A DNA stretch of 64,000 nt from Paracoccus denitrificans (GTDB taxonomy: Bacteria; Pseudomonadota; Alphaproteobacteria; Rhodobacterales; Rhodobacteraceae): NCBI GenBank assembly GCA_003240735.1, contig QFNE01000008.1, positions 1-64,000 of the forward strand, written 5' to 3'. The notes under the pieces were generated by a model. The model was not told where the DNA came from and did not search any database. It saw only the letters and a list, made by a program, of their open reading frames with translations. Below are positions 43,992 through 51,534 of this stretch, in pieces (within the stretch, counting starts at the first letter, position 1; each line of letters begins with the position of its first letter). The position numbers were made by a program, and so were the translations under genes.

Positions 43992-44029
43992 ACAAAACAA
44001 GGCGGAATTGCCCCGGTACGGGGACCGCC
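43992..44029 (-). terminator. Terminator of uvrA
   Basis: On the minus strand a two-part stem follows the uvrA stop at once: outer GGCGG/CCGCC and inner CCCCG/CGGGG around a 3-nt loop, then TTGTTTTG. The T tract is interrupted by G, so read-through into nuoA is possible. Confidence 0.65.
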
Positions 44030-44030
44030 T

Positions 44031-46922
44031 TCAGCCCGCCTTTCGCTTGCGTGCCGGCTTTTGCTCGGCCGGCTGCGCCACGTCCCTGCCCCGCAGCATC
44101 GGCGCCAGATACTTGCCTGTATGGCTTTCAGGAATGGCCGCAATCGCTTCAGGTGTGCCGGTCCCAACAACCTGCCCGCCACCGTCACCACCTTCCGGGC
44201 CGATGTCGATGATCCAGTCGGCAGTTTTGATCACGTCAAGGTTGTGTTCGATGACGATGACGGTGTTGCCCTGCTCGACCAGCGAATGCAGCACTTCCAG
44301 CAGCTTTCGCGTGTCTTCGAAGTGCAGCCCGGTCGTCGGCTCATCAAGGATATAGAGGGTCTTGCCGGTCGATGCGCGGCTCAGCTCCTTGGCGAGCTTG
44401 ACGCGCTGCGCCTCGCCGCCAGACAGCGTCGTGGCTTGCTGACCGACCTTGACGTAGCCCAGCCCGACCTCGACCAGCGCATCCATCTTGGCCCGGATCG
44501 ACGGAACGGCCTTGAAGAATTCCTGCGCATCCTCGATCGTCATGTCCAGAACATCGGCGATGGATTTGCCTTTGAATTCAACCTCCAGTGTCTCGCGGTT
44601 ATAGCGTTTGCCCTTGCAGGTCTCGCACGTGACATAGACATCCGGCAGGAAGTGCATCTCGATCTTGATGACGCCGTCGCCCTGACACGCCTCGCACCGC
44701 CCGCCCTTGACGTTGAAGCTGAACCGACCCGGGCCGTAACCCCGGGCCTTCGACTCGGGCAGGCGTGCAAACCAATCGCGGATATGGGTGTAGGCGCCGG
44801 TATAGGTCGCAGGGTTCGAACGCGGCGTCCGGCCAATCGGGCGCTGGTCGATGTCGATCACCTTGTCCAGATGCTCCAGCCCCTTGATCGCCACGGCGGG
44901 CGCCGGGGTCTGACGGGCGCCGTTCAGGCGTAGGCTGGCGGTCTTGAAAAGGGTCTCGATCGTCAGGGTGGACTTGCCCCCTCCCGACACGCCCGACACG
45001 CAGACGAACTTGCCCAAAGGAAAATCGACGGTCACATTTTTCAGGTTGTTGCCTGACGCGCCCTCGACCGTGATGACCTTGCCGTTTCCAGCGCGACGTT
45101 CCGCCGGCATCGGAATCTCACGCGTCCCGGACAGGTATTGCCCGGTCAGACTAGCACTGTTGGCCGCAATTTCATCGGGTGTGCCTTGGGCCACGATGAC
45201 GCCGCCATGCGCCCCCGCGCCGGGTCCCATGTCAAAGACATAATCCGCATGACGGATCGCATCTTCGTCGTGTTCAACGACGATGACCGAATTGCCTGCG
45301 TCGCGCAGCCCCTTCAACGTATCCAGCAGGCGATCATTGTCGCGCTGGTGCAGACCGATCGACGGCTCATCCAAGACATAAAGAACGCCGGTCAGGCCCG
45401 ACCCGATCTGGCTGGCCAATCGAATACGCTGGCTTTCCCCGCCTGAAAGCGTCCCCGCCGCGCGCGCCAGCGTCAAATAGTCCAGCCCCACGTTGACCAG
45501 AAAGCCCAGCCGTTCCCGGATTTCTTTCAGGATGGCGCGCGCGATTTCGTTCTTTTGCTTGGACAGATGGTTCGGCGCATCCTCGACCCAGGCCAGCGCT
45601 TCGCGGATCGACAGGTCCGTGACGTTACCGATGTGGCTGCCTGCGATCTTGACCGCCAACGCCTCTGGCTTCAGGCGCCAACCGTGGCAGACGCCGCAGG
45701 GGCGACCGTTCTGATACTTCTCGAACTCTTCGCGAACCCATGCGCTGTCGGATTCGCGCAGACGGCGTTCCATGTTGGGAACAATCCCTTCGAAGGTGCG
45801 GCTGACGGTATAACCCCGGCCTGCATCGTCGAACTTGAAGCTGATCTCTTCCTTGCCCGATCCGTTCAGAATCATGTTGCGCACGTCATCCGGCAGATCG
45901 CGCCACGGGGTCTTGCGGTCAAAGCCATAATGCTTGGCCAGCGCGTTGATCGTCTGCGTCAGATACGCCGACTTTGACTTGGCCCACGGCGCAATGGCAC
46001 CTTGCGCAATCGACAGCCCGGAATCCGGAACGATCAGGCGTTCGTCGAAGAACAGCTCCACCCCAAGGCCGTCACAGGCAGGACAAGCGCCGAGGGGCGC
46101 GTTGAACGAAAACAGCCGCGGCTCGATTTCCGGAATGGTGAAACCGGATACCGGGCAGGCAAAATTTTCGCTGAAGGTGATGGCCTCGCCCTCGCCCTCG
46201 GCGGGGGCTGTTTCCAGAACGGCCACGCCGCCCGCCAAGTCCAGCGCGGTGCGGAAGCTGTCGGCAAGGCGCGTCTCCATCCCCTCACGAACGACGATCC
46301 GGTCGACGACCACGTCGATGTTGTGGCGGAACTTCTTGTCCAGCGTCGGCGGCGCTTCCAACTCGTGGAACTCGCCGTCGATGCGCACACGCTGAAACCC
46401 GCGTTTGCGCAAGTCCAGCAGTTCCTTTTCATAGGCCCCCTTACGGTCGCGGATCATCGGCGCCATCAGATAGGCGCGGGTGCCGTCCGGCATCGCCATC
46501 ACGCGATCGACCATGTCCTGCACCTGCTGCGCCTCGATCGGCAGGCCGGTCGCGGGGCTGTACGGCGTACCTGAGCGCGCGAACAGCAGCCGCAGATAGT
46601 CATAGATTTCGGTGACAGTGCCGACGGTCGAGCGCGGGTTCTTGGACGTCGTCTTCTGTTCAATCGAAATCGCTGGCGACAGGCCGCTGATGTGATCCAC
46701 ATCCGGTTTGCCCATCATGTCCAGAAACTGGCGGGCATAGGCCGACAGGCTTTCGACATAACGCCGCTGGCCTTCGGCATAGATCGTGTCGAACGCGAGG
46801 CTGGACTTGCCGGAACCCGAAAGACCTGTGATCACAACCAGCTGGTCGCGCGGGATATCCATGTCGACGCTTTTGAGATTGTGTTCTCTCGCACCGCGAA
46901 TTTCGATGAACTTCTGTTCCAT
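44031..46922 (-). CDS. uvrA: Excinuclease ABC subunit UvrA
   Basis: Damage-sensing ATPase of nucleotide excision repair, 963 aa. There are two ABC modules: Walker A GLSGSGKSSLAFDTIYAEGQ near residue 32 and GVSGGGKSTLTIETL near 645; signatures TLSGGESQRIRLASQIGSGL and TLSGGEAQRVKLAKEL; zinc-finger Cys pairs CPACDG and CEACQGDG/CETCKGKR. The start at 46922 (MEQKFIEIRGAREH) is preferred over an ATG five codons earlier. A perfect LexA box lies 65 bp upstream, so it is SOS-regulated. Confidence 0.98.
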   Translation of the reverse strand: MEQKFIEIRGAREHNLKSVDMDIPRDQLVVITGLSGSGKSSLAFDTIYAEGQRRYVESLSAYARQFLDMMGKPDVDHISGLSPAISIEQKTTSKNPRSTVGTVTEIYDYLRLLFARSGTPYSPATGLPIEAQQVQDMVDRVMAMPDGTRAYLMAPMIRDRKGAYEKELLDLRKRGFQRVRIDGEFHELEAPPTLDKKFRHNIDVVVDRIVVREGMETRLADSFRTALDLAGGVAVLETAPAEGEGEAITFSENFACPVSGFTIPEIEPRLFSFNAPLGACPACDGLGVELFFDERLIVPDSGLSIAQGAIAPWAKSKSAYLTQTINALAKHYGFDRKTPWRDLPDDVRNMILNGSGKEEISFKFDDAGRGYTVSRTFEGIVPNMERRLRESDSAWVREEFEKYQNGRPCGVCHGWRLKPEALAVKIAGSHIGNVTDLSIREALAWVEDAPNHLSKQKNEIARAILKEIRERLGFLVNVGLDYLTLARAAGTLSGGESQRIRLASQIGSGLTGVLYVLDEPSIGLHQRDNDRLLDTLKGLRDAGNSVIVVEHDEDAIRHADYVFDMGPGAGAHGGVIVAQGTPDEIAANSASLTGQYLSGTREIPMPAERRAGNGKVITVEGASGNNLKNVTVDFPLGKFVCVSGVSGGGKSTLTIETLFKTASLRLNGARQTPAPAVAIKGLEHLDKVIDIDQRPIGRTPRSNPATYTGAYTHIRDWFARLPESKARGYGPGRFSFNVKGGRCEACQGDGVIKIEMHFLPDVYVTCETCKGKRYNRETLEVEFKGKSIADVLDMTIEDAQEFFKAVPSIRAKMDALVEVGLGYVKVGQQATTLSGGEAQRVKLAKELSRASTGKTLYILDEPTTGLHFEDTRKLLEVLHSLVEQGNTVIVIEHNLDVIKTADWIIDIGPEGGDGGGQVVGTGTPEAIAAIPESHTGKYLAPMLRGRDVAQPAEQKPARKRKAG

Positions 46923-46986
46923 GGACACGCCCCGCATTCCGCCAAGCGCATGAGATAGGCACCCTTACCGCAGTTGCAACCGAAAA

Positions 46987-47001
46987 GAACGATCAACGAA
47001 C
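46987..47001 (-). promoter_or_regulatory. LexA (SOS) box of uvrA
   Basis: The minus strand reads GTTC-GTTGATC-GTTC, a perfect match to the alphaproteobacterial LexA direct repeat GTTC-N7-GTTC. Its edge is 65 bp from the uvrA ATG. uvrA is an SOS gene in most bacteria, which supports the call. Confidence 0.88.
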
Positions 47002-47047
47002 ATTGGCGCGGCTTCAGGCGTTATCGCGCCGACGCCCACGGGAAAGG

Positions 47048-47689
47048 TCAGGAAAGCGCAGCTATCCCGTCCCGACGCAGTGCTTCGGTCAGCTTGTCGA
47101 CCACCTCTGCCAGATTGGCATCGACGATATGCAGGTACTCTGTCCAGTCATGCACGCCGGTCAACTCGTTCTGACCATCCGAGATGCCACGGAGGGCAAC
47201 CAGTGGAACACCGAAGGCATTGCAGGCGCGCATGACCGCGAAGGTCTCCATATCGACCATCTCGGCAGGAATCGCGGCATAAGCAGCGCCAGACACGACA
47301 TTCCCGCCGGTCGAGAGGCTGGCCGTCGGCACACCGGGGATTCGCAGGCCAAGCGGCACGTCACGGGCAAGTCCCAGAAACGGCACCTGCCCCGCCGGGT
47401 ATCCCAAAGCGGATGCATCGATGTCACGCCAACTGACCGTGTCGGCCTGATAGACCCGCGTGTGATCAAGGACGGCCGAGCCAGCAGAACCCAGCGACAC
47501 GACCAGGTCCGGCCGCGCATCCCCCAGCTCTGCCAAGGTTCGCGTGACGACGACCGCAGCCTCAATAGGGCCGACGCCGGTCATCAGCGGACGGCACCGC
47601 GCCTGCAGGGCCGGACCGTATTCTGACGCCACCGCCATGACGAACAGAACGCGGGTTGTCCCGAATGTCTCGATCCGGAAATCAGTCAT
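47048..47689 (-). CDS. 5'-methylthioadenosine/S-adenosylhomocysteine nucleosidase-like protein
   Basis: A 213-aa nucleoside phosphorylase-fold protein that probably cleaves MTA or SAH to free adenine. Motifs are VVSLGSAGSAV (phosphate-like loop), VDMETFAVMRACNAFGVPLVALRGISD (the Glu-contacting segment of PNP/UDP enzymes, here given as two parts) and the general MTAN length. Some family members act on other nucleosides. The ATG at 47689 overlaps the dusA stop by 8 nt (ATGACTGA). Confidence 0.82.
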   Translation of the reverse strand: MTDFRIETFGTTRVLFVMAVASEYGPALQARCRPLMTGVGPIEAAVVVTRTLAELGDARPDLVVSLGSAGSAVLDHTRVYQADTVSWRDIDASALGYPAGQVPFLGLARDVPLGLRIPGVPTASLSTGGNVVSGAAYAAIPAEMVDMETFAVMRACNAFGVPLVALRGISDGQNELTGVHDWTEYLHIVDANLAEVVDKLTEALRRDGIAALS

Positions 47690-48692
47690 CTGTCGTGACC
47701 TGTTCCAGCGCGAGGTCATAGTCCGCAAGATCGCCGGCAGAGCCGCGCTCTGACAGGACGCGCCGCCATCCCCGCGCGCCGGGGCGCCCGTGGAAAAGTC
47801 CCAGCATGTGCCGGGTGATCTGATGCATGCGCCCGCCCGACTGCAGGTGATCGGCGATGCGACCGCGCATGATCAACGCAACCTCCAGCGGGTCAGCAAA
47901 AGGTGGCCTATCCCCCCAAATGGCGTCGGCGGCGCCCAGCAGTTCCCACGGCTTGTGGTACGCAGCGCGGCCGACCATCACGCCGTCCATGACGGACAGA
48001 TGCCCTGACACCTGCGCCATATCCGCGACCCCGCCGTTCAGCGACAGGTGCAGATCAGGAAAGGCCTGCTTCATCTGATGGACGAGCGGATAATCAAGGG
48101 GCGGGATCTCTCGGTTCTCGCGCGGAGACAGGCCTTGCAACCATGCCTTGCGTGCATGGATGATGACGCGGCGCACGCCAGCGGCCTGGATCACGTCAAG
48201 GAATTCAGGCAGGACATGGGCCGGATCCTGATCATCGACGCCGATCCGGCATTTGACCGTGATCTCGACCGAACTCGCCGCGATCATGCCCGCAACGCAG
48301 TCGGCGACCAGCGCCGGGGTCTTCATCAGAACCGCGCCGAAACAGCCGGACTGCACCCGATCGCTGGGGCAGCCGACATTCAGGTTGATCTCGTCATAGC
48401 CGAAACCCCCGGCGATGCGCGTCGCCTGAACCAGCTCGGCAGGGTCAGAACCGCCGATCTGTAGCGCGACAGGATTTTGCCCCGCGTCATGCGCCAAAAG
48501 CTTCTTTCGGTCGCCATGCACGATCGCTGGCGACGTGACCATTTCCGTATAAAGAAGCGCGCGACGCGACAGCAGACGGTGAAAACTGCGACACGCGTCA
48601 TCGGTCCAGTCGATCATGGGCGCAACGGAAAACTGCGCCGCGCTGCGCACGGCGTCGAAATGCTGCGTGATTGGGATCATCTGGTAGGCCAT
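47682..48692 (-). CDS. dusA: tRNA-dihydrouridine(20/20a) synthase DusA
   Basis: FMN-dependent reductase of uridines in the tRNA D-loop. At 336 aa it has the DusA start FSVAPMIDWTDDACRSFHRLL, the FMN/RNA motif INLNVGCPSDRVQSGCFGAVLM with the catalytic Cys, ITVKCRIGVDD, and VIIHARKAWLQGLSPREN typical for DusA in contrast with DusB/C. First of a two-gene operon with the nucleosidase. It is preceded by the MFS terminator. Confidence 0.96.
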   Translation of the reverse strand: MAYQMIPITQHFDAVRSAAQFSVAPMIDWTDDACRSFHRLLSRRALLYTEMVTSPAIVHGDRKKLLAHDAGQNPVALQIGGSDPAELVQATRIAGGFGYDEINLNVGCPSDRVQSGCFGAVLMKTPALVADCVAGMIAASSVEITVKCRIGVDDQDPAHVLPEFLDVIQAAGVRRVIIHARKAWLQGLSPRENREIPPLDYPLVHQMKQAFPDLHLSLNGGVADMAQVSGHLSVMDGVMVGRAAYHKPWELLGAADAIWGDRPPFADPLEVALIMRGRIADHLQSGGRMHQITRHMLGLFHGRPGARGWRRVLSERGSAGDLADYDLALEQVTTDD

Positions 48693-48745
48693 GGTGGCGT
48701 CTTCTGCATCACCGATGACCGAATCGCAACGTGGCGACCGATGCG

Positions 48746-48770
48746 AAAACGGCGCCCCAGATGGGGCGCC
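48746..48770 (-). terminator. Intrinsic terminator of the MFS transporter gene
   Basis: On the minus strand GGCGCCCC-ATCT-GGGGCGCC is a perfect 8-bp stem with a 4-nt loop, followed by GTTTTCG. It lies 26 nt after the MFS stop and isolates it from dusA. Confidence 0.85.
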
Positions 48771-48795
48771 GCTGATGGCGTTCAGGCTGGTCAGA

Positions 48796-50109
48796 TCAGT
48801 TCTGCATCAGACGCGCGCTGAGCCACAGGGCGATCAGCGTGCAGATCGAACCCGACAACAGATAAAGGCCTGCCGCCGGAAGGCCGAACCAGTGCGTCAG
48901 CAGCAGACCCGTCAGCGGGGCAAGACCCGCGCCGAACAGCCATGCGAAGTCCGACACGACAGCTGACGCGGTGTAGCGATAACCTTTTTCGAACAGCGTC
49001 GCGACGGCGCCAGACGACTGACCAAAGCTGATGCCAAGGATGGCAAAACCAACAAGCAGGTAAATAGCTTCCCCGCCCTTGCCCGCCGACAACAGGACCG
49101 GCGCCACGACGGCGAAAATTGCGATGGCGATGGCAGCCCACAAAAGCAGGCGACGACGACCCAACCGGTCGGCCAGATATCCCGACATCACGACGGCGAT
49201 CAGGCCGACCACCGCTCCTGCCGCCTCAAGCAACAGATAGTTTGCGGTGACTTCGTTGGTGTAAAGAAACACCCACGACATCGCGAACACACTGACCATG
49301 TGGAACATCGCGAATGTCGCCAGCGGGATATAGGCGCCCAAGATCATCGGACGGACATTTGCCTTGAACGTCTCGACCAAGGGTGTCGGCTGGAGTTCGC
49401 TACTGGTGAAGGCGTCAATGTATTCTTGGGTCGCGACGATCCGCAGACGGGCAAACAGCGCCACAACGTTGATCGCAAAAGCGACGAAGAAGGGATAACG
49501 CCAACCCCAAGACAGAAAGTCCTCTTCGGTCAGGCTGTAGACGAGGTAGGCATAAAGAAGGCTGGCGACCAGCAGGCCAATGGGTGCGCCCATCTGCGGT
49601 ACCATTGTGAAAAAGCCGCGGCGGTTCTTGGGTGCCGACAGCGCCAGAAGCGACGAAAGCCCATCCCAGCTGCCGCCCAGGGCCATGCCCTGACCGATGC
49701 GCAGGACACCCAATGCGACAGCGGCCCAGATTCCTGCCGAGGCATAGGTCGGGATCAGACCCATGGCGACGGTCGACGTGCCCAGCAGCAACAGCGCGCC
49801 CGTCAGCTTGGCCACGCGCCCATGACGGCGGTCCAGCGCCAGGAAGAATGCCGTCCCGATCGGCCGCGCCACGAACGCCAGGGCAAACAGGAAGAATGAC
49901 CACAGCGTACCTTCCACCGGGTCCAGATGCGGGAACAGGATCTTGGGGAACACGATCACTGATGCGATGGCGTACACGAAAAAGTCGAAAAATTCCGACG
50001 TTCGCCCAATGACAACGCCGACAGCGATGTCAGAGGCAGAGACGTGGTGAATGTCGTCTTCGCCTTGATGAGGTGCCGCAGAGACGGCGGATGATGCGAT
50101 GTCAGTCAA
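48796..50109 (-). CDS. MFS transporter (metabolite:proton symporter type)
   Basis: A 437-aa, 12-helix transporter resembling the metabolite:H+ symporter branch (ProP/ShiA/KgtP): ASDIAVGVVIGRTSEFFDFF, FVARPIGTAFFLALDRRHGRV in part, and SGYLADRLGRRRLLLW. The substrate is unknown. No ATG fits; a TTG at 50109 has AGGGGA 5-7 nt upstream, while a GTG at 50157 lacks a site. It is divergent from cyoA. An MFS gene in this place beside cyoABCD recurs in other alphaproteobacteria as far as I know. Confidence 0.85.
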   Translation of the reverse strand: MTDIASSAVSAAPHQGEDDIHHVSASDIAVGVVIGRTSEFFDFFVYAIASVIVFPKILFPHLDPVEGTLWSFFLFALAFVARPIGTAFFLALDRRHGRVAKLTGALLLLGTSTVAMGLIPTYASAGIWAAVALGVLRIGQGMALGGSWDGLSSLLALSAPKNRRGFFTMVPQMGAPIGLLVASLLYAYLVYSLTEEDFLSWGWRYPFFVAFAINVVALFARLRIVATQEYIDAFTSSELQPTPLVETFKANVRPMILGAYIPLATFAMFHMVSVFAMSWVFLYTNEVTANYLLLEAAGAVVGLIAVVMSGYLADRLGRRRLLLWAAIAIAIFAVVAPVLLSAGKGGEAIYLLVGFAILGISFGQSSGAVATLFEKGYRYTASAVVSDFAWLFGAGLAPLTGLLLTHWFGLPAAGLYLLSGSICTLIALWLSARLMQN

Positions 50110-50222
50110 GGTCTTTTCCCCTGATATACAGATGTCCCACGCGCCCGGTAGCGCCACGAACGGCGAGCCCTGAGTCGGCGGCCATACCGTCGCGATGCAA
50201 CAGAATGCCGCGCTGCGGCAGG

Positions 50223-50235
50223 TGACAAATTGTCA
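50223..50235. promoter_or_regulatory. Palindrome TGACAA-A-TTGTCA between MFS and cyo genes
   Basis: A perfect 6+1+6 palindrome. Its right half (50230-50235) coincides with the predicted -35 of the cyo promoter, so a protein bound here would block cyo transcription. The regulator is unknown; it does not fit the FNR (TTGAT-N4-ATCAA) or LexA consensus. Confidence 0.5.
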
Positions 50236-50257
50236 TATGTCGAAATCTGTTTATACC
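50230..50257 (+). promoter_or_regulatory. Candidate promoter of cyoABCD
   Basis: TTGTCA (50230-50235) and TATACC (50252-50257) with a 16-nt spacer, about 57 nt before the cyoA ATG. Both hexamers are close to the housekeeping consensus. The -35 overlaps the palindrome at 50223. Confidence 0.55.
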
Positions 50258-50313
50258 GTCTAGAGCGACGACGAAATCCGTTGAGTCGCCGTTAGTACGG
50301 CAGGGGAACAGCC

Positions 50314-51522
50314 ATGATCGGCAAACACCGCTGGATATCCACAGCATCACTAATCATCACTGCCGTCATGCTAAGCGGCTGTAAAGCAGTCGTTTTATCG
50401 CCTGCTGGCGACATCGCCGAACGTCAGAAAGACACGCTCGTGCTGTCAACGCTGATGATGCTCATCATCATCATCCCGGTGATGGTGCTGGTCGCATTGT
50501 TCGCGTGGCGCTATCGCGCAGCGAATCAGAACGCCCGGTATCGCCCGGACTGGGACCACTCGACCAAGCTTGAGCTGGTGATCTGGGCGATGCCAGTTCT
50601 GATCATTGTGGCGCTTGGCGCGCTGACTTGGGTCAGCACCCACCTGCTTGATCCCTGGCGCCCTCTGGACCAGATCAAGCGCGGCGAGCCCGTTCCGGCC
50701 AATACCCAGCCCCTGCGCGTCGAAGTCGTCGCGATGGATTGGAAATGGCTGTTCATCTATCCCGATCAGGGCGTTGCCATGATCAACGAGATGGCCGCGC
50801 CGGTTGATCGCCCGATCGAATTTTCGCTGACCTCCTCGACGGTGATGAACTCGTTCTACATCCCGGCCATGGCAGGCATGATCTATGCGATGCCGGGCAT
50901 GGAAACCAAGCTGCACGGGGTCTTCAACCACCCGGGCGAGTATCAGGGCCTGTCGTCGAACTATTCAGGCCACGGTTTCTCGGGAATGCGGTTCAAGGCG
51001 CATGCCGTTGATCAGGCCGGATTTGACCAATGGGTCGAAAACGTCCGTCAAAGCAGCAGTGTTCTTGGCCGCGCCGAGTACATGGAACTCGCCAAGCCGA
51101 CGGAGAACGTCGCGCCGACCCCGTTCGGACAGGTTGATCCGCAGCTTTTCGCGCGCGCTGTGAATATGTGCGTGGAAGAAGACCGCATGTGCATGGCCGA
51201 GATGATGGAGATCGACCGCAAGGGCGGCTCCGAGCATGCGGCAAGCACGCATCTCGCCGCGCTGACTGGCAGCCAGATGCAGACCCGGAATGCACGCAGC
51301 CCGGTTCTTGGCTGGCAGCCGTTCCAGGTGACCGCGATCTGCACCCCGGAAGACACCGCCCTGATGTTGGCCCGCCGTCCGTCGGCCGAGCCGTCGCGTC
51401 AGGTCGACCTTGGCCCGATCCGCGGCCATGGGCTGAATCAGCCCAAGGGCATCTTCGCGATGCCCAAGCCCCCTACCCTGACCCAACTTTCGCCGGCCGC
51501 TGCCGACGGGCAAGACATCTGA
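50314..51522 (+). CDS. cyoA: Ubiquinol oxidase subunit II (CyoA), lipoprotein
   Basis: Subunit II of a cytochrome bo3-type quinol oxidase. A lipobox VMLSGCKAVVL (Cys 23) marks it as a lipoprotein, followed by two transmembrane helices and a cupredoxin domain. The CuA ligand region reads HPGEYQGLSSNYSGHGFSGM, lacking the Cys pair, as expected for a quinol and not a cytochrome c oxidase. At 402 aa it is longer than E. coli CyoA (315 aa): a C-terminal extension from about residue 290 contains several Cys residues (VNMCVEEDRMCMAEM). First gene of cyoABCD-surf1; GGGGA site. Confidence 0.96.
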   Translation: MIGKHRWISTASLIITAVMLSGCKAVVLSPAGDIAERQKDTLVLSTLMMLIIIIPVMVLVALFAWRYRAANQNARYRPDWDHSTKLELVIWAMPVLIIVALGALTWVSTHLLDPWRPLDQIKRGEPVPANTQPLRVEVVAMDWKWLFIYPDQGVAMINEMAAPVDRPIEFSLTSSTVMNSFYIPAMAGMIYAMPGMETKLHGVFNHPGEYQGLSSNYSGHGFSGMRFKAHAVDQAGFDQWVENVRQSSSVLGRAEYMELAKPTENVAPTPFGQVDPQLFARAVNMCVEEDRMCMAEMMEIDRKGGSEHAASTHLAALTGSQMQTRNARSPVLGWQPFQVTAICTPEDTALMLARRPSAEPSRQVDLGPIRGHGLNQPKGIFAMPKPPTLTQLSPAAADGQDI

Positions 51523-51534
51523 CGGAGCCGGTAA

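Noticed and set aside
44811..44821. GGGTTCGAACG resembling a tRNA T-arm
   Set aside because: It lies inside uvrA coding sequence and no acceptor, D or anticodon stem can be formed around it.
47048..47689. Purine nucleoside phosphorylase DeoD as the identity of the nucleosidase-like gene
   Set aside because: Length and motif order fit the MTA/SAH nucleosidase group better, and it is not next to the deo genes.
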